A DNA stretch of 10,136 nucleotides, from assembly GCA_903891395.1 (NCBI GenBank), contig CAITEM010000426.1, positions 1-10,136 on the forward strand. The letters run 5' to 3'. The position numbers and the translations under genes are program-made. The notes beneath the pieces are model-generated. The model was not told where the DNA came from. It was given only the letters and a program-made list of their open reading frames with translations, and ran no database searches. Every line of letters starts with the position of its first letter. Position 1 is the stretch's first letter. The DNA is from an uncultured Hyphomicrobiales bacterium. GTDB taxonomy: Bacteria; Pseudomonadota; Alphaproteobacteria; Rhizobiales; Xanthobacteraceae. This document shows positions 1 through 6,146 of the stretch, piece by piece.

Positions 1-699
1 CATGCTGATGTCGACGCAGCTCACCGAGCGCACCTCGTCGTTGTCGGCGACCGCGGCTACGGGCCGCTTGGCGGCATCCTGAATTTCGATCGTGACCTTG
101 GCCTTGTCCGGGAGCAACGCGCCACGCCAGCGCCGCGGGCGGAACGGACTGATGGCGGTCAGCGCGAGCAGCGGGGCGTTGATGGGGATGATGGTGCCTT
201 GCACCGACAGATTATAGGCCGTGGATCCAGCCGGAGTCGCCACCAGCACGCCGTCGGACACCAGTTCGGGGAGCCGTTCCTGGCCATCGACAAGAATGCG
301 CAAATGCGCGGCCTGTGCGCTTTGCCGGAACAACGATACTTCATTAATGGCGCGTCGCTCGTGGTTTTGACCGTCGATGTCGAGCGCCTGCATCACCAAG
401 GGATGGATGACCGTCGTATGTGCGGCCGCGATCCGCTCGATGAGGTCGTCGACCACGAATTCGTTCATCAGAAAACCGACGGTGCCGCGGTGCATGCCGT
501 AGATCGGCTTGCCGGAATTCATGAAGCCATGAAGGGTTTGCAGCATGAGCCCGTCGCCGCCCAGCGCCACGATGACATCGGCATCGGCCGGATCGGCGTT
601 ACCGTAGCGCTTCTGTAACAGGGCGCATGCCTCCCGCGCTTCCGGCGTCTGGCTGGCGACAAAGGCGATGCGCCGGATGTTTTGGGCCAAGGGGCTCAT
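1..699 (-). CDS. nadK: NAD kinase (C-terminus beyond window)
   Basis: NAD kinase phosphorylates NAD+ at the 2'-hydroxyl of its adenosine ribose to make NADP+ in the cytoplasm. The visible 233 residues contain the diagnostic GGDG motif (47-50, catalytic Asp49), NEF at 79-81, the NE pair at 119-120 (AINEVSLFR) and the GSTAYNLS motif (158-165), followed by the PFRPRRW segment (186-191). Alphaproteobacterial homologues are about 255-260 aa, so roughly 25 residues lie beyond position 1. The ATG at 699 is the only in-frame ATG near the usual N-terminus; its SD is weak (only AAGA/ACC upstream). The stretch after GSTAYNLS reads VQGTI, where AxGPI is more usual in my recollection. It is transcribed alone or downstream of the minus-strand genes to its right, from which a hairpin separates it. 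Confidence 0.96.
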   Translation of the reverse strand, partial: MSPLAQNIRRIAFVASQTPEAREACALLQKRYGNADPADADVIVALGGDGLMLQTLHGFMNSGKPIYGMHRGTVGFLMNEFVVDDLIERIAAAHTTVIHPLVMQALDIDGQNHERRAINEVSLFRQSAQAAHLRILVDGQERLPELVSDGVLVATPAGSTAYNLSVQGTIIPINAPLLALTAISPFRPRRWRGALLPDKAKVTIEIQDAAKRPVAAVADNDEVRSVSCVDISM

Positions 700-818
700 G
701 GTCTTGTGGTCGCTTTTTCGTCGCTGACGCGTGGGGAACTCGCGGGACCGTGTATACGACCTGCCCCTTGATTGTCGAGACGGAGGGCGGTTTTGGGGCC
801 TGAAGCGGCGTCCAATAG

Positions 819-849
819 CATCATGCCCGGCGCTGGGCCGGGCATGATG
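819..849 (-). terminator. Hairpin, ATGCCCGGC family, copy 1
   Basis: There is a perfect 13-bp inverted repeat, arms CATCATGCCCGGC and GCCGGGCATGATG, around a 5-nt loop (GCTGG). It lies 29 nt downstream of the 90-aa exported protein gene. No T-run follows on the minus strand, so it may be a transcript-end stabiliser or a Rho-assisted stop rather than a classic intrinsic terminator. It belongs to a family of three in this window. Confidence 0.65.
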
Positions 850-878
850 GTCTAGAAGCAGTTGATCAGTGAGATCGA

Positions 879-1151
879 CTATTTGACCTGCTTTTCACCG
901 GCGTTCGGCGAAGCCGGACTGACGGTGGGGTTCGACGTCGGCGAGTTGGATTTGCCCGACACGTCATTGTTGCTCGCGCCCGAGCCGGTGGTGCCGGACT
1001 TCATCTTGTCCTTGTGCATCGTGTCCTTGCCGGACTGCGTGATCGGGTTGTCGGCCTTGGAGCCCGTGCGCTCGGTCGGAGTCTGCGCGAAGGCGTAGCC
1101 GCTAGCGGTCGCGAGAACGGCAGCGGTCAAAATCAGGGTGCGGAATTTCAT
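879..1151 (-). CDS. Small exported disordered protein, paralog A
   Basis: This 90-aa protein has a Sec signal peptide (residues 1-22, cleavage predicted at AFA|Q). The mature part of about 68 residues is rich in Ser, Thr, Gly, Asn, Lys and Pro, has no Cys and no hydrophobic core, and so is probably disordered. It ends with TVSPASPNAGEKQ, a motif shared with the 95-aa protein encoded next to it. The start at 1151 is preferred over the longer frame at 1184 because AAAGGA sits just upstream and the signal peptide begins there. An EcfG-type promoter lies about 37 nt upstream, suggesting general-stress control. I do not recognise a named family, and no biochemical function can be assigned; periplasmic or cell-envelope location is inferred from the signal peptide. 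Confidence 0.85.
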   Translation of the reverse strand: MKFRTLILTAAVLATASGYAFAQTPTERTGSKADNPITQSGKDTMHKDKMKSGTTGSGASNNDVSGKSNSPTSNPTVSPASPNAGEKQVK

Positions 1152-1187
1152 GGTGTTTCCTTTCAAGTGGCTCGGAATACCCATGAC

Positions 1188-1212
1188 AACGTATCAGGCA
1201 CGCCGCCGTTCC
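1188..1212 (-). promoter_or_regulatory. EcfG-type general stress promoter for paralog A
   Basis: Read on the minus strand, the sequence is GGAAC, exactly 16 nt, then CGTT. This matches the published consensus for the alphaproteobacterial general-stress sigma factor EcfG (GGAAC-N16/17-cGTT). It ends 36 nt before the ATG at 1151, which leaves room for a short leader carrying the SD. The match is seen directly; use by EcfG is inference. Confidence 0.7.
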
Positions 1213-1279
1213 TCTTTTCACCAAAGCGTGCGCTTGGGTAAATTGAGGGAACTTTCGGCGCGAAAGAAATAATTACAAG

Positions 1280-1310
1280 AGTCATGCCCGGCACTCGGCC
1301 GGGCATGACT
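1280..1310 (-). terminator. Hairpin, ATGCCCGGC family, copy 2
   Basis: There is a perfect 13-bp inverted repeat, arms AGTCATGCCCGGC and GCCGGGCATGACT, loop ACTCG. It lies 13 nt past the stop of the 95-aa paralog. On the minus strand it is followed by a moderately T-rich tail (TCTTGTAATTATTTC), so termination is plausible. Confidence 0.72.
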
Positions 1311-1323
1311 TCTCGTATGACGT

Positions 1324-1611
1324 TTACTTGGCCGGCTGAGTTTCGCCGGCCTTCGGCGACGCCGGGCTGACGTTGGTCTCGTTCTTGTTCTTCGTCGGTG
1401 ATGTGCCCGCACCGGTGGTGGCGGCGGAACCGCTGCCGTTCGGACCGGTCATGGTGCCAGCCTTGTTCTGCAGGCCGCTCGGCTTCGATGAATCTTCGCC
1501 TTGCTCGCCCGGACGCGCCTGGCTGGCCGGGGAAAGGGTGTTCTGCGCAAACGAGGCGCCGGCGGTGGTTGCGAGCAACGCGGTGGCGATGAGGATGCTG
1601 CGGATTTTCAT
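1324..1611 (-). CDS. Small exported disordered protein, paralog B
   Basis: This 95-aa protein is a paralog of the 90-aa protein encoded just downstream. Both start MKxR, have a 22-residue Sec signal ending in xFA|Q, a Gly/Ser/Thr/Asn/Lys-rich low-complexity middle and a C-terminal VSPASPxAGExQ motif (here residues 81-92). The mature N-terminus carries a related copy, LSPASQARPGEQ (26-37), so the motif occurs at both ends. There are no Cys residues. The start at 1611 has AAGGGA about 10 nt upstream; an upstream in-frame ATG at 1740 would put 43 unrelated residues before a clear signal peptide. The gene has its own EcfG-like promoter and its own hairpin terminator, so it is probably monocistronic. 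Function is unknown; a stress-induced envelope protein is an inference. Confidence 0.85.
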   Translation of the reverse strand: MKIRSILIATALLATTAGASFAQNTLSPASQARPGEQGEDSSKPSGLQNKAGTMTGPNGSGSAATTGAGTSPTKNKNETNVSPASPKAGETQPAK

Positions 1612-1668
1612 GATGTCGCTTCCCTTGGATGATGACAAATAAGTTGACGTATGGAACTTGCATCCATC

Positions 1669-1693
1669 AACTATTGTGCAATCCGAATGTTCC
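1669..1693 (-). promoter_or_regulatory. EcfG-like promoter for paralog B
   Basis: The minus strand reads GGAAC, exactly 16 nt, then AGTT. The -35 is perfect and the -10 keeps GTT with A in place of the first C. It ends 57 nt upstream of the ATG at 1611. The same spacing in front of both paralogs strengthens each call. Confidence 0.6.
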
Positions 1694-1742
1694 CGGTGCG
1701 TCATCAAGAATTGCGTGTGCGCGCTACTGCAACGCACCAAAA

Positions 1743-1771
1743 ATAATGCCCGGCATTGAGCCGGGCATTAT
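1743..1771 (-). terminator. Intrinsic terminator, ATGCCCGGC family, copy 3
   Basis: There is a perfect 12-bp stem, arms ATAATGCCCGGC and GCCGGGCATTAT, loop ATTGA. On the minus strand it is followed directly by a run of Ts (plus-strand A-run at 1739-1743), the form of a Rho-independent terminator. It serves the TPR protein gene ending at 1799. Confidence 0.85.
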
Positions 1772-1798
1772 CGTCATGACGGCGGCTTCAACGACGGC

Positions 1799-2353
1799 TT
1801 AGTAACTCGCGGTGCCGTTGATCACCGCTTTGAGCTGGCGGAATTCCTGGCAGGTATTGTTGCCGCACAACGCGTTCACCTTGGCGAGGTAGTCCTCAGC
1901 CTTGAGACGGTTGCCCTGTTCCATGTGCCACATCCCGTAATAGGACCAGGTGCGCACGTGATCGGGATCGGCGGCAAGCGCTTTCTCGTACCAAACCTTT
2001 GACTGTTCGTAATTGCCGAGCTTGCGGTTGGCGTAGCCGATGTAATTGGCGACGTCGGGATGCTCGTCGTGGCCGAGCGCATGCATCGCGGCGATGCCGC
2101 CCGTGTAATCGCCGGCGAGAATTTCAGCGCGTGCCGCGCGATAGCCGCGCAGGAATTGTTCTTGCGCGCGCTGTTGCTCTTGCTGGTCGACGGCTTTGTC
2201 GTCTTTCTTTTTCTTTTTGCCGTCGTCGGTCGGCGGCGGCGTGTCCGTACCCATGGCGTAGACCGTGACCGGCTTGATGCTGATGGCGGTCGCGAGCAGG
2301 GCGGCGGCGGCGAGCAGGGTAGCGCGGCGGAGCGTTCGGGTCGGGGTGTTCAT
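1799..2353 (-). CDS. Exported TPR-repeat protein
   Basis: This 184-aa protein has an N-terminal hydrophobic signal segment (about residues 8-33, cleavage probably near VYA). A charged linker follows, with five consecutive lysines (46-50) and a Gln-rich stretch (57-66). Helical repeats come next: one clear TPR at about 101-131 (NYIGYANRKLGNYEQ...WYEKALAADP), a second at about 133-162, and a degenerate one before them. Cys163 and Cys168 (CGNNTC) could form a disulfide in the periplasm. TPRs mediate protein-protein contact; the partner is unknown. The start at 2353 is chosen because GGAGAGG lies just upstream; in-frame ATGs at 2365 and 2380 lack a good SD. The gene diverges from the His-rich gene across a 279-nt gap and ends at a strong terminator. 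Confidence 0.9.
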   Translation of the reverse strand: MNTPTRTLRRATLLAAAALLATAISIKPVTVYAMGTDTPPPTDDGKKKKKDDKAVDQQEQQRAQEQFLRGYRAARAEILAGDYTGGIAAMHALGHDEHPDVANYIGYANRKLGNYEQSKVWYEKALAADPDHVRTWSYYGMWHMEQGNRLKAEDYLAKVNALCGNNTCQEFRQLKAVINGTASY

Positions 2354-2632
2354 GGACCTCTCCATCGGGGAATTCGCCAAAGTTACGTCGAATTGCGGCC
2401 TTGGGTGGAAAACACTCCGTGATCGCCTCTATTCCCGCCGATCGGCGAAATAGCCGCCTTGTTACCGCCTGGATTCCAACACCGCGCCGACGGCTGGCTG
2501 AACGGCAGATAACAACAGGCTTCAGAACCACTTCAGAGGCGGGGGCGCATGGTGGCGTCAACGGTCGGCGAAATGCCGACTGGCCGAATAACCCCACGGG
2601 TTTGCGGCAACCCAGTTTGAAAGGATACCACC

Positions 2633-2938
2633 ATGTTGAAGAAATTCGCTGCCGCTGTCATCGCGGTGAGCCTGATCGCCGGCCCGGTCTTCGCGCAGGG
2701 CAATACGACCACCACCCAGCCGTCGGCAAAGTCCGCGGTCACCACCGGCGTCAAGGCCAAGGAAACCGGCGTGGTCACGGTCAAAGGCCGCAAGCACGTC
2801 TCTTTGCGTCATCGCCATCACGTCCGGCACTTCGCCCACGTGCAGCACATGAAGCACTTCGTGCATGCCAAGCACATCAAGCAGCTAAAGCAGGTCAAGC
2901 GTACCAATGCGCCGGTGAAGGCCAAGATCGCCGGCTAA
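2633..2938 (+). CDS. Exported histidine-ladder protein
   Basis: This 101-aa protein has a Sec signal peptide (residues 1-21, PVFA|Q), a Thr/Lys/Val stretch (24-52), then a very basic histidine segment. Histidines fall at 60, 63, 66, 69, 72, 75, 78 and 81, exactly every third residue, with extra ones at 55 and 62. The triplet pattern His/Gln-hydrophobic-variable continues to residue 89 (QLK, QVK). There are no Cys residues and almost no acidic ones. AAAGGA lies 7 nt before the ATG. Metal binding (Ni, Co, Zn, Cu) is a reasonable inference from His density, but pairing with acidic polymers or nucleic acid is also possible given the Lys/Arg content. A hairpin separates it from the cobalamin riboswitch downstream. 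I do not recognise a named family. Confidence 0.87.
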   Translation: MLKKFAAAVIAVSLIAGPVFAQGNTTTTQPSAKSAVTTGVKAKETGVVTVKGRKHVSLRHRHHVRHFAHVQHMKHFVHAKHIKQLKQVKRTNAPVKAKIAG

Positions 2939-2971
2939 CGCGCAACTGCACTGTATGACGTGGACGACGAG

Positions 2972-2996
2972 CAAGCGCCGGAAGTTCCGGCGCTTG
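2972..2996 (+). terminator. Hairpin after the His-rich gene
   Basis: There is an inverted repeat CAAGCGCCGGAA / TTCCGGCGCTTG around a single G, giving about 10 usable pairs, 33 nt past the stop at 2938. The following sequence is only moderately T-rich (ACTCGTTGCC). Its right arm overlaps a TTGACT hexamer that may belong to the next promoter. Confidence 0.6.
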
Positions 2997-3024
2997 ACTC
3001 GTTGCCGCGTTCCGGACACATTTT
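2994..3024 (+). promoter_or_regulatory. Possible sigma-70 promoter for riboswitch transcript
   Basis: TTGACT at 2994-2999 resembles a -35 box. The matching -10 is unclear: CACATT at 3017-3022 gives a 17-nt spacer, CATTTT at 3019-3024 a 19-nt spacer. The riboswitch P1 stem begins at 3026, so transcription must begin very near here. This is a weak call based on position. Confidence 0.35.
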
Positions 3025-3025
3025 A

Positions 3026-3225
3026 ACTGTGCTGGTTCTCCGGATCGCTCCGGAGACGAAAGAGGGAACACGGATTTCGGCGGATTCGGTGTTGAATTCG
3101 CAGGGATCAGTGGCTGCCCCCGCAACTGTAAGCGGCGAGCCCGCGTCCATACGGCCACTGGGAAACTGGGAAGGCCGGACGCAACTGGGCGATGACCCGC
3201 GAGCCAGGAAACCTGCCAGCACAGT
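3026..3225 (+). ncRNA. Cobalamin riboswitch (aptamer)
   Basis: This is the adenosylcobalamin-binding mRNA leader. The 10-bp P1 stem pairs ACTGTGCTGG (3026-3035) with CCAGCACAGT (3216-3225). Conserved core elements appear in the right order: GGGAA at 3064-3068, CCCCCGCAACTGTAAGCGG at 3117-3135, GCCACTGGG at 3154-3162, and the B12 box GAGCCAGGAAACCTGCC at 3201-3217. In this family cobalamin binding normally lowers expression of the downstream gene, here a TonB-dependent receptor. A small hairpin after P1 (CCG-GTGGA-CGG, 3233-3243) could supply the kissing loop to the GCCAC loop, but that pairing is only a guess. Confidence 0.96.
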
Positions 3226-3373
3226 CACCCAACCGGTGGACGGGAGGTCCATACGGAGCGCGCTTTCGCAGCGGTGACGTCAATGCCGGTGCGATAGCGC
3301 TCGGAGTAGGACCTCAAGCGACATCGAGCAGGTTAAGCGTCGTACGCCGTGTGTGCGTCAGTGCGTTTGCCTG

Positions 3374-3434
3374 TCCTTCGCATCGGAATTTGTCTCACCC
3401 GATGTGCTCAGCCCCGCTGAGCGCAAACGAAGGA
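3374..3434 (+). promoter_or_regulatory. Predicted SD-sequestering expression platform
   Basis: TCCTTCG (3374-3380) is perfectly complementary to CGAAGGA (3428-3434), which contains the receptor's SD. Between them two hairpins fit exactly: CATCGG/CCGATG (3381-3386 with 3399-3404) and GCTCAG/CTGAGC (3406-3411 with 3417-3422). Together they make a three-way junction hiding the SD. A competing segment, CGTTTGC (3364-3370), pairs with GCAAACG (3423-3429). This suggests translational rather than transcriptional control. The complementarity is seen; the switching is inferred. Confidence 0.5.
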
Positions 3435-3444
3435 ATGTTGCGAG

Positions 3445-5484
3445 ATGGGTACCAAGTTGAATCTCTGCGGCGCGCTGGTTGCGCTCGCCGGACTCACCAC
3501 GACAGTTCATGCGCAAAGCAGTCCCCAGGTGCTGCCCACCGTGGATGTCTGGGCCAGCCGCGCCGGTACGGCCATCGCTGGCGCCTCGACCAGTGTGATT
3601 ACCGCCGAAGACATCCGGCGCTCGCCTGGTACGACCCTTCAAGACGTGCTGTCGCAAGAAGTCGGCATCCAGACCAACAGCACGGCCAGCGGCAAGAATG
3701 GCGCGGGCACAACGGTGGACATGCGCGGCTTCGGCGCGACGGCGGCGTCCAACACGTTGATTTTGGTCAACGGGCGCCGGATGGCCGATTTCGATTCTAT
3801 CGGGTTCGATCTCACGAGTATTCCACGCGACAGTATAGAGCGTATTGAGATTACCCGCGGTAACGTCGGTGCTGTACTCTACGGCGACGGGGCGGTCGGC
3901 GGCGTCATCAACATCATCACCAAGACCGGCGCCGGCAAGCCGACAACCGGACGCGTCGAGGCCGGCTTCGGTTCTTTCAATCAGCGCGAAGTCAATGGCA
4001 GCGCGTCGACGTCGCATGGTCCCTTTGCTGTGTCGGTGAGCGGCAACGCCGTCAATTCCGACGGATACCGAGTCAACGACTATGTGCGTCAGCGCAATGG
4101 CGTCGGCGACCTGCGTTACACCGGCAGCGAGGGCAGCGCTTGGGTCAACATGATGGGCGAGGATCAGCACCTCGGTTTGCCCGGCGCGCGCCTGGTCGAT
4201 CAGGGGGCGGGCATCAACCAGCTTGAGACCGACCGCCGCGGTGCGACCACGCCAGATGCCTATTCGACCAAGCAGGGTTCAAGTGTAACGCTGGGTGTTT
4301 CGCGCTCGATCGCACCCGGTTTCGAGCTGGTTCTCGACGGCAATCTGCGCCGCAAAGACCAGACGATATTTTCGTCGCTATTTGGCGCAGACACGTCGGA
4401 TATTCGTACGATAACAAGCGGATCATTCACGCCGCGCGCAAATATCGAAAGTCTCATCCTGGGTGCGCCCTCCAGGGTCACCACGGGCATCGACTATTAC
4501 GATTCCAGCATGACTGCGAAGCGCAGTGTCGCCATCAGCGATCCGCCGTTCCACACATACGATCTCAAGCAGCAGTCGCTTGCGGCCTATTGGCAGCAGA
4601 CCGTCAGCGTTATGCCGACGACCGATATCTCGTTCGGCGCGCGCGTTCAGCAAACTAATTTGTCGGCACGCGATCTGTACGATCCAACCGCGCCTGGCGG
4701 AGCATTTGACGCTCAGGCCACGCCGCTCGACAAGTCCGAGCTCAACCACGCGCTCAATCTTGGCTTTGAGCACCGCTTCTCGCCAATGATCGGAGTATTC
4801 GCCCACATTGCGCGCAGCTTCCGTACGCCGACAGTCGACGAGCGCATCGGCGTCAATGCTTGTCCCGTCGACTTCAACTTGAAGACCCAGACTTCTGATG
4901 AAATCGAAGGCGGCGCGCGCGGCCATCTGGGCATGCTGGAATGGCAGAGCAGTATCTACGCGATGAACCTGAACAACGAGATATTGTTCATCCCGTTTCC
5001 GCCGATCGGCGCTAACATAAACCTCGATCCGACCCGGCGAATGGGTGTGGAGAACAGCGCCACTCTAAAGGTGTCCGACACGGTGCAGCTGAAGGGCGGT
5101 GTGAGCTATACGCGCGCCACGTTCCGCGAAGGCATCTATTCGGGGGACGATGTGCCGCTGGTGTCGCGCTGGACCGGCAATGTCGGGGTGTCCTGGGACA
5201 TTTATCAGAAGTACGCGGTATTCGACACCGTGCTGCGATACATGGGCGAACGGCGCATGGATAACGACCAGGCGAACTTCCAGCCGATGATCCCGGCGCA
5301 TACCACCCTCGACGTGCGGCTCGGCGGCGAGGTGAAGAACTTCTTCTGGTCAGTCTCCGTCCAGAACCTGTTCAACGTGCAGTACTTCGACTACGCGGTC
5401 GCCAGTTCGGCGACGTTCGGGCGCTACAATGCCTATCCGCTGGCCGGCCGCATTTATATGGTGAAGGCAGGAGCCACGTTCTGA
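3445..5484 (+). CDS. TonB-dependent receptor, BtuB-like (corrinoid uptake)
   Basis: This 679-aa outer-membrane receptor would import a scarce ligand across the outer membrane using TonB/ExbBD energy. It has a signal peptide (1-23, VHA|Q) and a TonB-box-like TVDVW at 32-36. A plug domain follows with VDMRGFG (91-97), ILVNGRR (106-112) and YGDGAVGGVINIITK (146-160). The beta-barrel runs to the terminal aromatic Phe679, as outer-membrane insertion expects. Sequence alone shows only a TBDT; the cobalamin riboswitch in its leader makes vitamin B12 or a related corrinoid the likely substrate, with cobalt or a B12-dependent pathway as less likely options. It is longer than E. coli BtuB (about 614 aa). 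No btuFCD genes lie in the window. The start at 3445 has AAGGA 10 nt upstream, inside the predicted sequestering stem. Confidence 0.93.
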   Translation: MGTKLNLCGALVALAGLTTTVHAQSSPQVLPTVDVWASRAGTAIAGASTSVITAEDIRRSPGTTLQDVLSQEVGIQTNSTASGKNGAGTTVDMRGFGATAASNTLILVNGRRMADFDSIGFDLTSIPRDSIERIEITRGNVGAVLYGDGAVGGVINIITKTGAGKPTTGRVEAGFGSFNQREVNGSASTSHGPFAVSVSGNAVNSDGYRVNDYVRQRNGVGDLRYTGSEGSAWVNMMGEDQHLGLPGARLVDQGAGINQLETDRRGATTPDAYSTKQGSSVTLGVSRSIAPGFELVLDGNLRRKDQTIFSSLFGADTSDIRTITSGSFTPRANIESLILGAPSRVTTGIDYYDSSMTAKRSVAISDPPFHTYDLKQQSLAAYWQQTVSVMPTTDISFGARVQQTNLSARDLYDPTAPGGAFDAQATPLDKSELNHALNLGFEHRFSPMIGVFAHIARSFRTPTVDERIGVNACPVDFNLKTQTSDEIEGGARGHLGMLEWQSSIYAMNLNNEILFIPFPPIGANINLDPTRRMGVENSATLKVSDTVQLKGGVSYTRATFREGIYSGDDVPLVSRWTGNVGVSWDIYQKYAVFDTVLRYMGERRMDNDQANFQPMIPAHTTLDVRLGGEVKNFFWSVSVQNLFNVQYFDYAVASSATFGRYNAYPLAGRIYMVKAGATF

Positions 5485-5489
5485 CGAAA

Positions 5490-5517
5490 GGCGCGGCCGG
5501 GCATCTCCGGCCGCGCC
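5490..5517 (+). terminator. Hairpin after the TonB-dependent receptor
   Basis: There is a perfect 11-bp stem, GGCGCGGCCGG / CCGGCCGCGCC, loop GCATCT, starting 5 nt after the receptor stop. No T-run follows (AACCCCTCG), so it may act with Rho or protect the mRNA end. Confidence 0.65.
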
Positions 5518-5538
5518 AACCCCTCGAATCGGCTAGGT

Positions 5539-5553
5539 TTGTCCGCCGGACAA
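5539..5553 (+). repeat. Short palindrome upstream of 190-aa gene
   Basis: TTGTCCGCCGGACAA is a 15-bp inverted repeat lying just before the SD (AGGGGG) of the gene at 5569. It could be an operator or a leader hairpin. Nothing else supports a specific role. Confidence 0.3.
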
Positions 5554-5568
5554 TCCAGGGGGCAGACC

Positions 5569-6141
5569 ATGCGGGCATTGCGGATATTTTTGAATTTGGC
5601 GGTGCTTGCGGTCTTGGCCGCCCCAGCCGCGGCCGCCGACGATATTCTCGATGCCATCGACGGCGCGCGCAAAGCCTATCAGTCGGGCGACATGGCCAAC
5701 GCCAAACAGTCGCTCGACGTCGCCTCGCAATTGATCGCGCAGAAAAACGCCGAGGCTTTCTCGGCGCTGCTGCCCGCACCGTTGTCCGGCTGGAAAGCGG
5801 AGAACGCGCAGGCGACGGCAGTCGGCGCCGCGATGTTCGGCGGCGCCTCAGCCGCGACGCGCACGTACACGAATGGCAACGATCAGACCGTCGAGGTGTC
5901 GATCACCGGTGACAGCGCCATGGTCATGCAATTCGGCCCCATGCTGAACAACCCGGCGTTGGCGGGTGCGATGGGCAAGCTGGTCAAGATCGGCGACTTG
6001 CGCGCGATCCAGACCAACGAAGGCGACGTCTTGATGCTGGTCGCCGGCAAGATTCTGGTTCACGTGCAGGGTTCGGCAGACGCCACATCGAAGCTCCGCT
6101 ATGCGCAAGCCATCGATGTCGCCAAACTATCCAAACTTTGA
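5569..6141 (+). CDS. Periplasmic protein of unknown function
   Basis: This 190-aa protein has a clear Sec signal peptide (residues 1-23, hydrophobic Leu/Ala core, AAA|D). A helical segment follows (about 25-60, AIDGARKAYQSGDMANAKQS), resembling half a TPR. Residues 71-185 then look like a compact alpha/beta domain with alternating strands (TRTYTNG, VEVSITGD, LMLVAGKILVHVQG). No Cys, catalytic motif or metal site is obvious. I recall similar proteins in Bradyrhizobium-type genomes but cannot name a family. The start at 5569 is chosen because AGGGGG lies about 6 nt upstream and the signal peptide begins there; a frame opening at 5539 would add ten non-signal residues. It follows the receptor by 84 nt with a hairpin between, so separate transcription is likely. 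It converges on the next gene with 5 nt between stops. Confidence 0.88.
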   Translation: MRALRIFLNLAVLAVLAAPAAAADDILDAIDGARKAYQSGDMANAKQSLDVASQLIAQKNAEAFSALLPAPLSGWKAENAQATAVGAAMFGGASAATRTYTNGNDQTVEVSITGDSAMVMQFGPMLNNPALAGAMGKLVKIGDLRAIQTNEGDVLMLVAGKILVHVQGSADATSKLRYAQAIDVAKLSKL

Positions 6142-6146
6142 AATCG

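Noticed and set aside
2196..2220. Pyrimidine-rich run considered as a slippery or regulatory tract.
   Set aside because: It is simply the Lys codons of the TPR protein's KKKKK linker read in reverse.
2411..2435. GGAAT-N16-TGTT on the minus strand upstream of the TPR gene, resembling an EcfG promoter.
   Set aside because: Both boxes deviate from consensus at the key C; chance occurrence is too likely without other support.
2401..2958. A 185-codon plus-strand frame covering the His-rich gene.
   Set aside because: The 101-aa frame has an SD, signal peptide and ordered His register; the longer frame has none.
3237..3251. Small hairpin TGGAC/GTCCA just after the aptamer, considered as a transcription terminator.
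   Set aside because: Only 5 bp and no T-run, so it cannot be an intrinsic terminator.
3192..3848. A 218-codon plus-strand frame across the riboswitch end and receptor start.
   Set aside because: It overlaps the B12 box and runs out of frame through the receptor gene; low-complexity Arg/His composition.
3358..4170. A 270-codon minus-strand open frame.
   Set aside because: It is antisense to the TonB-dependent receptor's signal and plug domain, which are unmistakable on the plus strand.
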